Of a DNA stretch of 46,750 nucleotides, positions 31,172-40,075 are shown piece by piece. Source of the stretch: Clostridia bacterium (GTDB lineage: Bacteria > Bacillota > Clostridia > Oscillospirales > Acutalibacteraceae); the NCBI GenBank assembly GCA_017429345.1, contig JAFRPB010000089.1, positions 1 through 46,750 on the forward strand, written 5' to 3'. Position numbers and translations under genes: made by a program. Each line of letters begins with the position of its first letter. Position 1 is the first letter of the stretch. The notes below the pieces were generated by a model. It did no database searches. It worked only from the letters and a program-made list of their open reading frames with translations, and was not told the origin of the DNA.

Positions 31172-31340
31172 TTAGGGCAACACCGCACAATTCGGGCGTG
31201 CGGATTGCGCAGTAGATTTTTTCGTCAGATTGTACAGATTCTCCGCAGGCAACCTGACGGTTGGCAAGGAGAAGATGTGCAATCTGACGGAACAAAGATC
31301 AAGCAAGACGCGCATTCGTATTTGTGCGGTGTTGCCTTAG
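31172..31340 (+). mobile_element. MITE-like element, complete copy B, with TTAG duplication
   Basis: 161-bp element (31176-31336) with 15-bp perfect terminal inverted repeats GGCAACACCGCACAA and direct TTAG on both sides (31172-31175 and 31337-31340). The interior folds as a second, roughly 34-bp imperfect hairpin: TTCGTCAGATTG...CAACC pairs with GGTTGG...CAATCTGACGGAA. No coding capacity. It ends 30 bp before the GH38 start and so lies in the promoter region of that operon. Confidence 0.88.
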
Positions 31341-31370
31341 AGGTTCCCAGAAAAAAACGGGTGATGCTTT

Positions 31371-34300
31371 GTGACAGGACGAAAACCGAAAGCATATATG
31401 GTCGCCACCGCGCACCTCGACACGGTGTGGAACTGGACGCTCGAGGACACGGTGAAAAAATTTATCCCGGACACGCTCCGGGAAAACTTCGCGCTGATCG
31501 AAAAATATCCGAATTATAATTTCAATTTCGAGGGCGCTTACCGCTATGACCTGATCAGGGAATACTATCCCGCAGAATACGAAAAACTCAGGGAATACAT
31601 CGCCGCCGGACGCTGGTTTGTAACGGGCTCCTCGTGGGAGAACGGCGACGTGATTACGCCCGCGCCCGAGACGCTGATGCGCAATATCCTTTACGGAAAC
31701 CGCTTCTTCGAGCGGGAATTCGGCAGAAAGAGCAACGATATATTTCTGCCGGACTGCTTCGGCTTCCCCTGTACGCTGCCCTCTGTCATGCGGCATATGG
31801 GGCTTTCCGCCTTTTCCTCACAGAAACTGACCTGGAACGAGGGGCATAAACCGCCGTTCCACGTCGGCGTGTGGCAGGGGATCGACGGCAGCGAGGTGAT
31901 CGCCTCGGTCGATCCCGGCGCGTATACGACCGCGCTGCGCGAGATGCCGAGCCGCGACGAAACGCTCGCCGCACAGACCGCCGCGCTCCCGCTTTCGAGA
32001 GATCTGCGCTATTACGGTACCGGCGATCAGGGCGGTTCGCCGACCGAGGAATCCGTAAAATTCGTGAACGATTCCGTCGAAGACGAAGACGGGCTTTGCG
32101 AAGCCGTGTCCGCCTATGCGGGGCAGCTTGCCGACGAGCTCACCGATAAAGAAAAAAAGCGCCTTCCGCGCACCGCCGAAGAGCTTCTGATGATCACCCA
32201 CGGCGTGGGCAGCTATACCTCGGTCGCACCGACGAAACGCTTTCACCGTTCAAACGAACTCAAAGCCGATTTCGCGGAGCGCGCCGCGGTGTTCGCCTCG
32301 TGGCTCGGCGCGCGCGAATACCCTGCGAAAACGCTTGAAAAGGCGTGGCGCGATTTCATCCGTCACGAATTCCACGACGACCTGACGGGTACGAGCGTGC
32401 AGCGGGCGTACCGAGAGACCTTCCACGACGATATCGTCGTGAATAATACGCTCGACGGCGAGATTGGCGCGTCTCTCTGCGCGATCGCCGCGAATGTCGA
32501 TACCCGTATCGGGGACGGCGTCAAGCTCGTCGTGTTCAATCCGGCGGCTTACGAACGCCGTGACGCCGTTGAGGCGGTGATCGAAGAGGCGGAATGCGGT
32601 AACGCCGCGTATCTTTCCGTTTTCGACCGTGACGGAAACGAGGTTCCCTCGCAGATTATCGCACGGGAAAACGGCAAAATCATACTTTTGTTCCGCGCGC
32701 GCGTTCCCTCGCAGGGGTACGCCGTGTTCCGCGCCGTTCCCGCCGCCGCGCCGTATGCGAACGCCGAACTCACCGTCGGGGAACGGGAGCTGCAGAACGG
32801 GCGCCTCTGCGTCCGCGTCGATGAAAACGGCGATATCGCGTCCGTTTACGATAAGAAAAACGGCGTCGAACTGCTGCGCGAACCGATCCGCCTTGAGATC
32901 CTTGAAAACAACTTCCGCAATTACGGCGCGTGGGAGATCGGGTACGACGACCTGACCGCCGCGCCGCGCAGGATCGTATCGGGTCCCGCCGAAACGCGCG
33001 TCGTTCAATGCGGCGGCTGCCGCGTTTCGCTTGAGATCACGCGCGTCTCCGGCACATCGCGCTTTACGCAGACGCTCTCTCTCGACGCGGGCGGCGACCG
33101 GCTGACCGTATGCAACGATATCAACTGGACCGAATCGCGATCCCTGCTCAAGACTGCGTTCCCGCTCGATATCGACAGTGAAACTGCCGTTTACGACGCG
33201 GGGCTCGGCTGCGTCGAACGCGGAGACCGCAGTCCCGAAAAATACGAGGTCCCCGTGCACAAATGGGCGAATATGTACGACGGCGCGAATGATTACAGCG
33301 TCACGATCCTGAACAACTGTAAGTACGGCATGGACAAATGCGGCAATATTCTGCGCCTGACCTGCATCCACACGCCCGCGAATAAGTTCAGGGACGAGAC
33401 GCGGCAGGATCTGCAGGATTTCGGGCAGAACGTGTATTCCTTCGCGATTTTCGGTGACAGAGGGGATTTCAGAAAAGCGCGTTCGGAGCGCGCGGGGACG
33501 CTGTTCAACAGCCCTCCCGTCGCCTGCGTTACCGGGACGCACCCCGGCGTTCTGCCGCCCGTCTGCGCCTTCTTTGAGATCGATAACGAAAACGTCGCCG
33601 TCCGCGCGATCAAAAAAGCGGAGGATTCCGACGAGATCGTCGTGCGCGTCTGTGAATCCGCGGGCAGAAACGCCAGCGCGTCGTTCACATTCTTCGGCGG
33701 CGTTGCTTCGGCGCGGGAGATCAACGGATATGAACAGCTCGTCGGCGCTGCGAAGCTTGAAAACGGGCGCGTCTCGTTCGGGCTTTCGCCGTTCGAGCCG
33801 AAGACCTTTGCGGTGCGCCTGAATCCGCGGAAAAAAGCGGCGGAGAAAAACGAATATCGGCCGATCCCGATCGACGGGAATTTCGTCTTTACCTCCCGCA
33901 ACGACCGCCGCGGAGAATGGGGCGTCGGGGAAAATCGCGTGACGGTCCCGCGCGAGATCATCGAAAAAGACTTCCGAACGGCGGATATCCCGTTCTCCTA
34001 CTGTGAAAAAGACGGGGAGTTCCGTTGTCTTGTTCCCGCAGGGCAAAAGATCACGCTGCCCGCTGGCGCGAATATGCTTTATCTGATCGCCGCGCGAAGC
34101 GACGGGGACGGAGAATACGCCGTTCTCGCGAACGGGAAACGCATCTCCTTCGGCGTGCAGGGCTTCGACGGCGATATCGGCGGCTGGGACCAGTACGGCT
34201 GCGGGCATTTCGGCTTTATCCGCGAGGACCGCGTCGCGTTCTGCGCCTCGCATACGCACGACGTAAGCGGCGACAGAGTTTACGGCAGGTTCAGCCTGTT

Positions 34301-35834
34301 CCTGTATGCCATCGCGCTGCCCGAGGGCGCGCGTGAGATCGTTCTGCCCGCGGATGAACATATGATGATCGCCGCGCTGACTGCGGGGATCGGAATTGAC
34401 AAAACGCGTTTTGCGAGCGATATCGCCATTCATAAAAAAGAGAAAACGCCGCGCGTTCTCGACGCGGGCGAGAATATCGGCGGCGGAAAGTATTTCCCGG
34501 GACAGCCGGTATACATCGTTTACGGCGGCGGCGCGGGGAACGTCGTATGGAAACGCTCCGACGGAGCGCGGTTTTACGGCATATCCGCGGCGTTCGATAT
34601 GCCCGACGGGGACGTCGCGCTGACTGCGGAATGTGTGCCGTATGCAAAACAGCTTCCGGTCCCGTGCCGCGTCATTGCGGATATCTCGGGCGAGGGCTGC
34701 GGCAGCGAAAATCTGCTGGACGGCAGAGACGATACCTTCTGGCGCTCGGCGACCGACGGTGAGGCGACGGTACTGTTTGACCTCGGCGCGGTGCGGCGGT
34801 TCAGCCATATCGTGCTGTATCACGCGGGGTCCTGCGGGCAGGATCAGACGCTGAATACCTTCTCTTATGCCGTCGAGATTTTGCGAGACGGCGCATGGCT
34901 TACGCTCCTGCGGGAGGACGGGAATATCCTGCCCGTGACGCAACACGATTTTGACGAGGTCGCCTCGCGTTTTGTGCGTATCGTCATAAAAACGCCCACA
35001 AGAAACGGAAACGACACGCGCGCCTCGCTCGCCCGCGTCCGTCTGTTCGCCGACGAAGATTACGGTGAAGAAACCGGGCAGGAGCGCGTGACTGCGTACG
35101 ATCTTACCGAGTCGTTAAATAAAGAAGAAGTCCTGTTCGACGGCGTATGCCGCGCGGGGGAACCGGTCGTGTTCCCGCACACTGCGATCGTCGCGGGCTG
35201 GCGCGCCGAAGGGAAGAAGCGCGCGCGTCTGACGCTTGAAAACACCGACCGGGAACCCGTATTCACCGACGAGGGCTCCGACGCGGTCACGCCCGATACG
35301 GTCGCGCGCATCCTGCCGCGGACCGAAGCGGACAGGGTCGTGCCGGACGGGTTCTCCGGCGAAGTCCGCCTGAAAATTTACGGACGTTCGTTCTCGCTCG
35401 CCACGATCAAAAAATACAAGGCGACCGAGTGCGGCGGCACGAGAAACAACGGCGCGCTGCGCCACAGCGACGGCGGGATGACCCTGCGCACGGGCGAGGG
35501 AGAGGGACACGATCTCTACGGTTTCGCCGCCGACGTGCCCGCGGGATATATCACGCTCGCGATGAAGGTGCGCATTTCGGAGCATGAGCTCGCTTCTCTC
35601 CCGGATCACGCGCCGCTGTTCTGCTTCGACCCGGTGTTCCCGAACGGCGAGCAGCGCGGAGAAGATATCACGGTCGGCGATTACAAAGCCGCCGTGTCCG
35701 ACGCCGACGGTTACCGGCTGATCTCCGCCGCGTTCGTAAACGCTCGCGCGGGCGGCTGCGAGGGCAGGATCGTCAATTACCGCAGCGTCGAAACGGACGT
35801 GCTCGATTTTGTATTCTATTCAGGCAAAGCATAA
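31371..35834 (+). CDS. GH38 alpha-mannosidase with C-terminal discoidin-type domain
   Basis: A 1487-residue protein without signal peptide. GH38 catalytic domain from the start: zinc ligands His15/Asp17 in ATAHLDTVWNW, nucleophile Asp128 in FLPDCFGFP, then HGVGSYTS (277-284) and FHDDLTGTS (334-342). Mannosidase C-terminal beta domains run to about 830. About residues 1105-1240 contain SENLLDGRDDTFWRS and LDLGAVRRFSHIVLYHAG-like text typical of F5/8C (discoidin) modules. It is far longer than usual GH38 proteins (about 800-1050). The start is GTG at 31371 after GGGTGAT; an ATG 7 bases upstream is out of frame. First gene of the mannosidase-fucosidase-PHP unit. Confidence 0.9.
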   Translation: MTGRKPKAYMVATAHLDTVWNWTLEDTVKKFIPDTLRENFALIEKYPNYNFNFEGAYRYDLIREYYPAEYEKLREYIAAGRWFVTGSSWENGDVITPAPETLMRNILYGNRFFEREFGRKSNDIFLPDCFGFPCTLPSVMRHMGLSAFSSQKLTWNEGHKPPFHVGVWQGIDGSEVIASVDPGAYTTALREMPSRDETLAAQTAALPLSRDLRYYGTGDQGGSPTEESVKFVNDSVEDEDGLCEAVSAYAGQLADELTDKEKKRLPRTAEELLMITHGVGSYTSVAPTKRFHRSNELKADFAERAAVFASWLGAREYPAKTLEKAWRDFIRHEFHDDLTGTSVQRAYRETFHDDIVVNNTLDGEIGASLCAIAANVDTRIGDGVKLVVFNPAAYERRDAVEAVIEEAECGNAAYLSVFDRDGNEVPSQIIARENGKIILLFRARVPSQGYAVFRAVPAAAPYANAELTVGERELQNGRLCVRVDENGDIASVYDKKNGVELLREPIRLEILENNFRNYGAWEIGYDDLTAAPRRIVSGPAETRVVQCGGCRVSLEITRVSGTSRFTQTLSLDAGGDRLTVCNDINWTESRSLLKTAFPLDIDSETAVYDAGLGCVERGDRSPEKYEVPVHKWANMYDGANDYSVTILNNCKYGMDKCGNILRLTCIHTPANKFRDETRQDLQDFGQNVYSFAIFGDRGDFRKARSERAGTLFNSPPVACVTGTHPGVLPPVCAFFEIDNENVAVRAIKKAEDSDEIVVRVCESAGRNASASFTFFGGVASAREINGYEQLVGAAKLENGRVSFGLSPFEPKTFAVRLNPRKKAAEKNEYRPIPIDGNFVFTSRNDRRGEWGVGENRVTVPREIIEKDFRTADIPFSYCEKDGEFRCLVPAGQKITLPAGANMLYLIAARSDGDGEYAVLANGKRISFGVQGFDGDIGGWDQYGCGHFGFIREDRVAFCASHTHDVSGDRVYGRFSLFLYAIALPEGAREIVLPADEHMMIAALTAGIGIDKTRFASDIAIHKKEKTPRVLDAGENIGGGKYFPGQPVYIVYGGGAGNVVWKRSDGARFYGISAAFDMPDGDVALTAECVPYAKQLPVPCRVIADISGEGCGSENLLDGRDDTFWRSATDGEATVLFDLGAVRRFSHIVLYHAGSCGQDQTLNTFSYAVEILRDGAWLTLLREDGNILPVTQHDFDEVASRFVRIVIKTPTRNGNDTRASLARVRLFADEDYGEETGQERVTAYDLTESLNKEEVLFDGVCRAGEPVVFPHTAIVAGWRAEGKKRARLTLENTDREPVFTDEGSDAVTPDTVARILPRTEADRVVPDGFSGEVRLKIYGRSFSLATIKKYKATECGGTRNNGALRHSDGGMTLRTGEGEGHDLYGFAADVPAGYITLAMKVRISEHELASLPDHAPLFCFDPVFPNGEQRGEDITVGDYKAAVSDADGYRLISAAFVNARAGGCEGRIVNYRSVETDVLDFVFYSGKA

Positions 35835-35851
35835 CAGGGGAGGCAACGATC

Positions 35852-37192
35852 ATGCGTTTTGAGAGTTTTCTTGCCGAGGCGGCGTCGGTCCGCCCGAATA
35901 AGAACCAACTGCGCCTTTTGCGCGAATCGCCATTTTACGTTTTCGTGCATTTTTCGCTGAATACGTTCACGGATCTCGAATGGGGCACGGGCAAGGAAGA
36001 TCCCGCGGTGTTCGCCCCGATGAAGCTCGACTGCGAACAGTGGGCGCGGGCGATCAGGTCCGCGGGCGCGAAGGGGATGATCCTCACCGCGAAGCATCAC
36101 GACGGTTTCTGTCTGTGGCAGTCGAAGTATACAGAGCATTGCATGAAAAACTCGCCTTATAAAAACGGGAAGGGCGACGTCGTGCGCGAAGCTGCGGACG
36201 CCTGTAGGAAATACGGCCTGAAATTCGGCTTTTATCTCTCGCCCTGGGACCGCAACGCCGCCTGCTACGGCACGCCGGAATACAATACGTTTTATGAAAA
36301 TCAGCTGACCGAGCTGCTGACGGACTACGGCGAGATCTTTCACGTCTGGTTCGACGGCGCCTGCGGCGAGGGGCCGAACGGCAGAAAACAGGAATACGAT
36401 TTCAAGGGCTATCTTGATCTGATCCGCAAATATCAGCCGGACGCGACGTTTTTTAACGACGCCGGCGTCGTGCGCTGGTGCGGCAACGAGAGCGGCGCTT
36501 CGGCGCACGCGCAGTGGAGCGTCGTGCCGCACGAGCTCTGCTTCCTGAACGACGAGATCCAGACAGGGCCCGGTCCCTTGCACGGCAAGCTCGACGGGCT
36601 TTACAATTCCGACGACGATCTCGGTTCACTCGCGATGGATCTTTATTCCGAAGGACTCGTCTTTTCGCCCGCGGAGACGGATATGTCGATCCGTCCGGGC
36701 TGGTTCTGGCACGAAAATGAGGAGCCGCATTCCCTCGACAGACTGTTCGATACTTATATCCGCACCGTGGGCGGCAATACGACCTTCAACCTGAACGTGC
36801 CGCCGAACCGCGACGGTCTGTTCGACGAACGCGACGTGAAGCGTCTTGCCGAGCTCGGAGAGAAGATCCGCAGCACGTTCGGCAGAAATCTCGCCGGGGA
36901 CGCTCTGGTCGACGCTGATCTTTCCCGTCCGACGCAGCCCGCGTTCACCGTCCGTCTGCCTGAAAAGAGGCGTATCAAATATATCGTTCTTTCCGAAGAT
37001 ATCGAAAAAGGGCAGCGCGTCGAGCTGTTCGCGATCGTCGAAGGCGCGAATCGCGCCGTCCGCGCCGAAGTCACCGGCGCGACGATCGGGAATAAACGGA
37101 TCGTACCCGTCGATCTTGAGACGGACGCGCTGACCGTAGCCGTGCGCGCCGCGCGCGGCCCGGTGGAATCGCTCGGGATCGAACTTTATTGA
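35852..37192 (+). CDS. GH29 alpha-L-fucosidase
   Basis: A 446-residue cytosolic fucosidase. Seen: FYVFVHFSLNTFTDLEWG (28-45), LTAKHHDGFCLW (78-89), FYLSPWDRN (127-135) and the nucleophile Asp168 in HVWFDGACGEG. The C-terminal beta-sandwich begins near 345. The sequence resembles the GH29 branch active on alpha-1,3/1,4-linked fucose, but linkage cannot be fixed here. SD GGGGAGG; 17 bp after the mannosidase gene, so one transcript. Together the two enzymes point to fucosylated, mannose-containing glycans such as N-glycan cores of host or plant glycoproteins. Confidence 0.92.
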   Translation: MRFESFLAEAASVRPNKNQLRLLRESPFYVFVHFSLNTFTDLEWGTGKEDPAVFAPMKLDCEQWARAIRSAGAKGMILTAKHHDGFCLWQSKYTEHCMKNSPYKNGKGDVVREAADACRKYGLKFGFYLSPWDRNAACYGTPEYNTFYENQLTELLTDYGEIFHVWFDGACGEGPNGRKQEYDFKGYLDLIRKYQPDATFFNDAGVVRWCGNESGASAHAQWSVVPHELCFLNDEIQTGPGPLHGKLDGLYNSDDDLGSLAMDLYSEGLVFSPAETDMSIRPGWFWHENEEPHSLDRLFDTYIRTVGGNTTFNLNVPPNRDGLFDERDVKRLAELGEKIRSTFGRNLAGDALVDADLSRPTQPAFTVRLPEKRRIKYIVLSEDIEKGQRVELFAIVEGANRAVRAEVTGATIGNKRIVPVDLETDALTVAVRAARGPVESLGIELY

Positions 37193-37219
37193 TCATAACC
37201 ACGTCGGGGGAGTACCGCG

Positions 37220-37975
37220 ATGTTCCTGCTTGAGAAAACCTATGATTTTGATGAACTGGTAAGGCAGAACGTGCATACGCACACTGTCTTTTCAAAGTGC
37301 GCGAAACCGGAAATGGTCTTTGAGGATATGATCGCCGCGGCGGAAGCCTGCGGACTCGAGACCCTTGCGATCACCGACCATTCCGACCTGAACGACGGGA
37401 TCGATACGTATGCGAATTTTCTGATCCTGAAAGAACGCCTTGCGCGGATCGATACGCCCGTGCACGTGCTGATCGGCGCGGAGCTGTCCGCGTACGGCGT
37501 CGGGAAATACGCCGAGCCCTATGAAGTCGATAAGGCGCTGGATTTCGCGAGCTATTCACACATCCATTATCACCTTCCGTCATGGGAACATCCGGAAGAC
37601 CGCAGTCCGCGCGGGTACGCAGAACACGAACTGCAGATATTGAACGCACTGTTCGATACTGATCGCTCGGACAATATCGCGCATCCGTTTTCTCCCTGCA
37701 AGATGCCGTTTTTCAATGAAGAGGAAAAGACGGCGACGCTCGCCGCGATCACGGACGGTGAACTCGGCGATATCCTTGCAAAAGGGGAAAGAGCGCAGTG
37801 CAGCTGGGAGATCCATACGCCGACGTTTCTGTGCTTTCCCGATTTTTCAAAACGCTTCTGGCGTCTCGGCAAGGAAGTCGGCGTGCATTTCACCCTCGGC
37901 ACCGACGCGCACACGCTCGCTGCGCTCGATCCGCGTCCGTATCTGCAGCGGCTCAAAGAGATCGCCGGGACCTGA
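37220..37975 (+). CDS. PHP-domain phosphoesterase
   Basis: A 251-residue polymerase-and-histidinol-phosphatase-type enzyme. Metal ligands as expected: H19/H21 in NVHTHTVFS, D53/H54 in ITDHSD, E88 in GAELSAYG, H114/H116 in SHIHYH, H155 in IAHPFSP, D229/H231 in GTDAH. These proteins remove phosphate from small molecules. Its place after the mannosidase and fucosidase, with SD GGGGGAG 27 bp later, suggests a sugar-phosphate substrate and not histidinol phosphate; no his genes are near. A weak stem (GATCGCGATC followed by TTTTT at 37976-37992) could end the unit. Confidence 0.88.
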   Translation: MFLLEKTYDFDELVRQNVHTHTVFSKCAKPEMVFEDMIAAAEACGLETLAITDHSDLNDGIDTYANFLILKERLARIDTPVHVLIGAELSAYGVGKYAEPYEVDKALDFASYSHIHYHLPSWEHPEDRSPRGYAEHELQILNALFDTDRSDNIAHPFSPCKMPFFNEEEKTATLAAITDGELGDILAKGERAQCSWEIHTPTFLCFPDFSKRFWRLGKEVGVHFTLGTDAHTLAALDPRPYLQRLKEIAGT

Positions 37976-38025
37976 GATCGCGATCGTTTTTCGGCTCTTT
38001 TTGAAGAAAAATCCGGGCAAGCCCG

Positions 38026-38054
38026 TTGACAGAGTTGCGAAAAAACAATATAAT
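38026..38054 (+). promoter_or_regulatory. consensus sigma-A promoter of the GH43-like gene
   Basis: TTGACA (38026-38031), 17-bp spacer, TATAAT (38049-38054); both hexamers are exact. Leader about 65 bases. Confidence 0.92.
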
Positions 38055-38123
38055 AAAACCGTATGAACGCGGGAGAAAAGATCGTCTCTCCGCGGGGTCA
38101 TTGAAAAAACGGAGCGTGTTTAT

Positions 38124-40028
38124 ATGAACGGAAAACACAAAACGGCAGGATCGGTCTTTGCGCTGCTTCTTGCGATCCTGATGCTGCTTTTGTCGACGCC
38201 GGTCGCTTTCGCGAAAGACGGCGGCGAAAAGAAGATCCCGTATATTCTTACCGTTGAACCCGAACGGGAAGTTTATAACGAAGGGGAGGAGATCCGCGTT
38301 CGCGTAAAGCTTGAGAACCGGTCCTTCTCCGATTTGCTCGATCCCGAGATCTGCCTTTCGTATTCGCGCACCGATACCTATCTCGTTACCGGCGACGTCT
38401 GGTATCACACCGATACGCTCATGAGCGGCAGCACGTGGGACAAGACTTTCAATCTGTTTGAAAATGAAAACAACAAGGCCGCGGGTGAAAAATACGGCCC
38501 GTTCATCGCGAAGATCATCCGCTTTTTCGGCTATCTGTTCAGCCGTATCGCGCCGTTTCTGCGTCAGGCGGAAAAGAACGCCGCGCTTCTCAAGTCCGAT
38601 TTTTCCGGCGCGATGCGCACGTTCTTTACCCCGCGCGTGTATGAAAAAGCGGGCGAATGCAGGGTCGAATACGCCGGAAATGAAATTGATATCGAGGTCT
38701 ATTTAAGTTATATGAAGTCAGATCTCTACATTCCCGCGGCGGTCGAAAAGCTTGACGCGCCCGACGCCGCTTATACCCTCGACGCGCTCGTCACGCCGAC
38801 TTCAAATGAGATCGGCGGCGTCGTTTTCGGCGCGGATATTGCGGACGGCGCGTTTTCCGGCGGCTTCTTCTTCCTGAACGCCGCGCAGAACCGCGCCGGG
38901 ATCGCCCGCGTGACGGACGGCGACGTCGAAGTCCTCGCGGTGAAATACGCCGCCCTGACGCCGGGCGAAGCGTACCGCGTGCGCCTTTCCTACGACGGGG
39001 AAAGAGTCAGGGCGTGGCTTTACAATAACCCTGCCGACGCGGATCCCTATCCGATCTTCGACGTTCCCGCGTCGTTTGAAGGACAGGACGCCGGAATATG
39101 CGGCAAGGCGGGGAACGTCTCCTTCGGCGCGCCCGAGGTCTATGAGGGCGAGACCTATATAAATCCGATCTATCCAAACAGCGCGGATCCGTTCGTGCTG
39201 TATGAGGACGGCGTTTACTATCTCTATGCGACCAACTGCGGCACGGGTTATATCGCCTCGACCTCGACCGATCTTGTGCATTGGACGACCGCCGGGCAGG
39301 TCGCATTCAAAGACGACATCGTCGGCGATTATAATTTCTGGGCGCCGGAGGTCTATAAATACCGCGGCCGTTATTATCTGTTCTATTCGACGCAGGGCTT
39401 CCTTGCCGTCGCGGTCGCCGATTCTCCGCTCGGTCCCTTTGTGAAAACGAGCGACAGTTATCTTCTTGAACGGGATGCTATCGACGGGCACGTCCTGTTT
39501 GACGACGACGGCAGAATCTGGCTTTATGCCGTGCATTTCGGCGAAGGGAACCACCTTTGGGTGTATGAGATGAACGACGATCTGATCTCGGTCAAAGAGG
39601 GCAGCGGCGTCAAGCTTTCCGTTCCCGAAGGCTTTGAGGGAACCGTCAACGAAGGGCCCGCTGTGCTCAAGCATAACGGAATGTATTATCTGACCTATTC
39701 CGGCGACGGATATACAAGCATCAATTACAGCGTATATTGCATGACGAGCGACAGTCCGACGGGTCCTTTTACCCGCGTCGACTATAACCCCGTTCTTCAT
39801 CCCGATACGTTCATTCACGGCACTGGACACCACTGTTTTGCATTTTCTCCCGACGGCAGCGAGATGTTCATCGTTTATCACTGCCATTATTCGCTGACCG
39901 CGGCGGAACAGCGCCGGCTGTGCATCGACCGCGTTAAATTCGTCCCGCAGCAGAACGGTCCGGATATGCTCGTCGCCTACGGTCCCACCGTAACGCCGCA
40001 GCCCATGCCGTCCGGCGCGGGGGAATAG
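38124..40028 (+). CDS. secreted GH43-like glycosidase with two N-terminal beta domains
   Basis: A 634-residue exported protein. Signal peptide 1-30 (cleavage after AFA, no lipobox). Residues about 38-205 form an Ig-like domain (LTVEPEREVYNEGEEIRVRV), about 205-340 a concanavalin-like sandwich (GGVVFGADI, VRLSYDGERVRAWLYN) similar to CBM66-type modules. Residues 345-620 are a five-bladed GH43 propeller: Asp355 in NSADPFVLYEDG, Asp454 in AIDGHVLFDDDG, Glu510 in VNEGPAVLKHNG, and NFWAPEVYKYRGRYYLFYS. All three catalytic acids are present. The likely activity is arabinofuranosidase, arabinanase or xylosidase on soluble or cell-wall glycan outside the cell. Strong own promoter. Confidence 0.9.
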   Translation: MNGKHKTAGSVFALLLAILMLLLSTPVAFAKDGGEKKIPYILTVEPEREVYNEGEEIRVRVKLENRSFSDLLDPEICLSYSRTDTYLVTGDVWYHTDTLMSGSTWDKTFNLFENENNKAAGEKYGPFIAKIIRFFGYLFSRIAPFLRQAEKNAALLKSDFSGAMRTFFTPRVYEKAGECRVEYAGNEIDIEVYLSYMKSDLYIPAAVEKLDAPDAAYTLDALVTPTSNEIGGVVFGADIADGAFSGGFFFLNAAQNRAGIARVTDGDVEVLAVKYAALTPGEAYRVRLSYDGERVRAWLYNNPADADPYPIFDVPASFEGQDAGICGKAGNVSFGAPEVYEGETYINPIYPNSADPFVLYEDGVYYLYATNCGTGYIASTSTDLVHWTTAGQVAFKDDIVGDYNFWAPEVYKYRGRYYLFYSTQGFLAVAVADSPLGPFVKTSDSYLLERDAIDGHVLFDDDGRIWLYAVHFGEGNHLWVYEMNDDLISVKEGSGVKLSVPEGFEGTVNEGPAVLKHNGMYYLTYSGDGYTSINYSVYCMTSDSPTGPFTRVDYNPVLHPDTFIHGTGHHCFAFSPDGSEMFIVYHCHYSLTAAEQRRLCIDRVKFVPQQNGPDMLVAYGPTVTPQPMPSGAGE

Positions 40029-40075
40029 ATTTCTTCGCAACTGAAATACGTTAATACTTTTTTGGAGGATATATT

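Noticed and set aside
30993-31295. 100-codon minus-strand open frame sharing the peptide of 18-206
   Set aside because: It runs through both palindromic elements upstream of the GH38 gene; the similarity is explained by the repeat.
32250-34946. 898-codon minus-strand frame inside the GH38 gene
   Set aside because: Antisense shadow of the mannosidase; the plus-strand frame has all catalytic motifs.
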